Source of the DNA: Nitrospirales bacterium
GTDB taxonomy: Bacteria > Nitrospirota > Nitrospiria > Nitrospirales > UBA8639
Length of the DNA: 64,000 bases
Assembly: GCA_029261255.1 (NCBI GenBank)
Contig: JAJDBQ010000093.1
Location: 1 to 64,000 of the forward strand
Reading direction: 5' to 3'
The notes under the pieces are model-generated. The model did no database searches and had not been told where the DNA came from. It was given only the letters and a program-made list of their open reading frames with translations. Shown here in pieces: positions 62,102 through 64,000 of the stretch. Made by a program: the position numbers and the translations under genes. Positions within the stretch are counted from its first letter, which is position 1. Each line of letters starts with the position of its first letter.

Positions 62102-62863
62102 ATGGTGAATGCAGAACAATTAGATATTAAGTCATATGCGGATTCAAGTGAGCAGATGGCGCGTCGACAAATGGGCACTTTACTTTCCCAGACTCTGATT
62201 CCTCCTGAACAATTGTTGCCAAATCTCGGGCTTTTTCTTGAATCAAAAAATTTGTCTCGTCTGTTATTTATGGATTTTCTATATCGTCAGATGATCTCTG
62301 TTCAAGGTGTCATCATGGAGTTTGGGGTGCGCTGGGGGCAAAATCTTGGGTTGTTTTCAGCCTTGCGCGGTATTTATGAACCTTTCAATCGACATCGAAA
62401 AATTGTGGGTTTTGACACGTTTACAGGTTTTCCTTCAATTCATGAAAAAGATGGGCAATCAAGCATGATGGTGAATGGACAATTGGCCGTTGCCCCTCAA
62501 TATAAAGAAACGCTTCAACAGTTGTTAGATGTACATGAATCACTCAATCCATTGGCTCATATCAAAAAAAATGAATTGTGTGAAGGTGATGTTGTGGATG
62601 AGTTGCCGAAGTATTTGAGTCGATGTCCAGAAACTATCGTAGCAATGGCGTATTTTGATTTGGATTTGTATGAACCGACCGTTAAATGTCTTGAGCTCCT
62701 CCGTCCTAGAATGACCAAAGGAACGGTCTTGGGATTTGATGAACTGAATGATCCTGATTCTCCTGGAGAAACGCTTGCCCTCATGGAAGTCTTTGGCCTG
62801 AATCATTTGAGAATTCAACGGTTTCCTTTTGCTTCCCGAGTGTCATATGTGGTGATCGAATAG
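62102..62863 (+). CDS. TylF/MycF-like sugar O-methyltransferase
   Basis: 253 residues. MEFGVRWGQNLGLFSAL is the SAM-binding motif and FDTFTGFPSIHEKDG, YFDLDLYEPTVKCLELL and LGFDELNDPDSPGET are the acidic metal/substrate motifs of the TylF/MycF macrocin O-methyltransferase family. It probably methylates a sugar hydroxyl. TAGGAGGAACGT before ATG is a good ribosome site. It is the second methyltransferase in the cluster. Confidence 0.82.
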   Translation: MVNAEQLDIKSYADSSEQMARRQMGTLLSQTLIPPEQLLPNLGLFLESKNLSRLLFMDFLYRQMISVQGVIMEFGVRWGQNLGLFSALRGIYEPFNRHRKIVGFDTFTGFPSIHEKDGQSSMMVNGQLAVAPQYKETLQQLLDVHESLNPLAHIKKNELCEGDVVDELPKYLSRCPETIVAMAYFDLDLYEPTVKCLELLRPRMTKGTVLGFDELNDPDSPGETLALMEVFGLNHLRIQRFPFASRVSYVVIE

Positions 62864-62892
62864 CAATATATTTCAAAACAAGGAATGGAAAC

Positions 62893-63921
62893 GTGGCTAT
62901 AATAATCGCTAACCAAAAATCTAAAGGGATGATTTCAGAATCCATATTACGGTTCTTTCATGGGAAGAATGTAGTGGTAACCGGGGGAAGCGGGTTGATT
63001 GGGCGACAAATAGTGCGGACGTTGGTCGAAGCTGGTGCGTCTGTTCGGAGTGTATCCCTTGATGAAATTCAGATTGAAGAAGGCGTGGAGTATCTACAGG
63101 GAGACTTGTGTAACTTTGAATTTTGCCAACGTATTGTGAAGGATATGGATTGTGTCTTTCATGTAGCTGGAATTAAAGGCTCCATTGAGGTGACCAAATC
63201 CAAGCCAGCAAGTTTTTTTGTTCCACTGTTGATGATGAATACTAATATCTTAGAGGCTTGCCGGATCAATAAGGTTGAGCGAGTCGTCTATACTTCTTCT
63301 ATCGGAGCCTATCCTAGTGCTGAAGTTTTTAAGGAACATGAGGGCGAAGATGAAGGCGCACCGATGGATATGTTTCCCGGATGGGCTAAGCGGATGGCTG
63401 AATTGCAAATTCGAGCGTACCAAATCCAGTACGACCTGAAACATTATGCGGTTGTACGTCCCTGTAATGTGTATGGGCCAGGGGATAATTTTGATCCCGC
63501 CAATGCCATGGTGATTCCCACTCTCATGCGTAGAATTTTTTCGAAGGAAGATCCTGTGGTGATTTGGGGAAATGGCACGGCTATACGAGACTTTGCCTAT
63601 AGTGCGGATGTGGCTAATGGAATCATTTTAGCTCTGTACCACGGTACTGGTGGACGATATGTCAACTTAGGAAGCGGAACTGGGTATAGCATAAAAGAAA
63701 TGGTTGAAATACTTCAGACAGTTATCTCATTTCGAGCTGAATTCGATAGCACAAAGCCTAGTGGATTTCCCCGGCGGGTGATGGATATTTCTTTGGCCAA
63801 AGAAATGTTGGGCTACGATCCTCAAGTCAGGTTGGAGGAGGGTTTACAACAAACATGGAATTGGTATTTGGAGAATTCTGATGAATACCTTAAACGGCAA
63901 AACTATTTCGCCACAGCCTAG
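62893..63921 (+). CDS. NAD-dependent epimerase/dehydratase, paralogue of the 58534 gene
   Basis: 342 residues from GTG 62893 (AAGGA 8 nt upstream; ATG 62929 is an alternative). NAD loop VTGGSGLIG, SSIGAYPSAEVF, GWAKRMAELQ in place of the usual Y-x3-K region, and NVYGPGDNFDPANAMVIPTL. Overall it parallels the SDR at 58534 block by block, so the two are ancient duplicates acting in one pathway. The active-site Tyr position appears replaced here. Its 3' end overlaps the next gene. Confidence 0.8.
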   Translation: MAIIIANQKSKGMISESILRFFHGKNVVVTGGSGLIGRQIVRTLVEAGASVRSVSLDEIQIEEGVEYLQGDLCNFEFCQRIVKDMDCVFHVAGIKGSIEVTKSKPASFFVPLLMMNTNILEACRINKVERVVYTSSIGAYPSAEVFKEHEGEDEGAPMDMFPGWAKRMAELQIRAYQIQYDLKHYAVVRPCNVYGPGDNFDPANAMVIPTLMRRIFSKEDPVVIWGNGTAIRDFAYSADVANGIILALYHGTGGRYVNLGSGTGYSIKEMVEILQTVISFRAEFDSTKPSGFPRRVMDISLAKEMLGYDPQVRLEEGLQQTWNWYLENSDEYLKRQNYFATA

Positions 63922-64000
63922 ATCCCAGATTAATTCCAGTCGATTAGATGGTGTGAGGGTGGTGACTCCGCCCACCATTTTTGAGGATTTTCGTGGGACA
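63881..64000 (+). CDS. Start of a dTDP-4-keto-sugar 3,5-epimerase/isomerase-like protein (3' partial)
   Basis: Not in the ORF track because it runs off the window. ATG 63881 with GGAGA 6 nt upstream opens a frame of 40 codons to the last base, overlapping the previous gene by 41 nt. RLDGVRVVTPPTIFEDFRGT resembles the N-terminus of RmlC/FdtA-type cupin epimerases, where F-x-D-x-RG starts the active-site region. The call rests on a short stretch. Confidence 0.6.
   Translation, partial: MNTLNGKTISPQPRSQINSSRLDGVRVVTPPTIFEDFRGT

Overview
This is a motility and chemotaxis locus followed by a surface-glycan (nucleotide-sugar) locus. All genes but one are on the + strand. I see no rRNA, tRNA, transposase or CRISPR array. 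The moderate G+C, the c-type haem (DUF3365/Tll0287-like) receptors, the truncated-haemoglobin receptor and the expanded set of che paralogues suggest a free-living, redox- or gas-sensing Gram-negative bacterium. My best guess is a Nitrospirota (Nitrospira-like, lower-GC) genome, but this is an inference from gene content and cannot be proven here.

Region 1 (1-24.5 kb) is chemosensory system 1. It holds two receptors with nearly identical signalling domains and C-terminal FFEEF tails, a free periplasmic c-haem DUF3365 protein and a DUF420 membrane protein. Next come cheR-cheD-cheB, a small MCP-like protein with a CheZ-type motif, cheA (two CheW domains), cheW, a globin-PAS-MCP fusion, cheY, a second cheB, a second cheR and cheX. 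It ends with PilZ, STAS, HD-GYP and hybrid histidine kinase genes that tie it to c-di-GMP and phosphorelay output.

Region 2 (24.6-37.5 kb) is chemosensory system 2, of flagellar type. Its order is HTH regulator, cheY, cheZ, cheA, cheV, two receptors (Cache and c-haem), a small minus-strand gene, a third cheB, cheW, motA and motB.

Region 3 (37.8-50.8 kb) is the flagellar rod/ring/hook-junction operon flgFGAHIJMNKL. It is preceded by a good sigma-54 promoter and has an excellent sigma-28 promoter directly before flgM. It is followed by a GGDEF response regulator, a hybrid kinase, fliW and csrA, the last two forming the flagellin translation switch.

Region 4 (51.1-64 kb) is a tightly packed glycan cluster. 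It carries an HddC-like heptose guanylyltransferase, split TPP enzymes (E1 alpha/beta and an N/C transketolase pair), a GDP-sugar 4,6-dehydratase-like SDR and an HddA-like GHMP kinase. A Nudix hydrolase, two paralogous SDRs, an aldo/keto reductase with a ParB-like tail, two methyltransferases and the start of a cupin-type sugar epimerase complete it. It probably makes a modified (possibly branched or methylated) heptose or deoxysugar for flagellin or LPS.

The spaces between genes in regions 1-3 are filled by an unusual family of hairpins. Their arms are degenerate heptamers (GGCGTRA on the left, the complement on the right). The family is absent from region 4. A separate 122-bp near-palindrome lies at 4981-5102. 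Sigma-28-like promoters recur with a 12-nt spacer between the extended -35 and -10 boxes.
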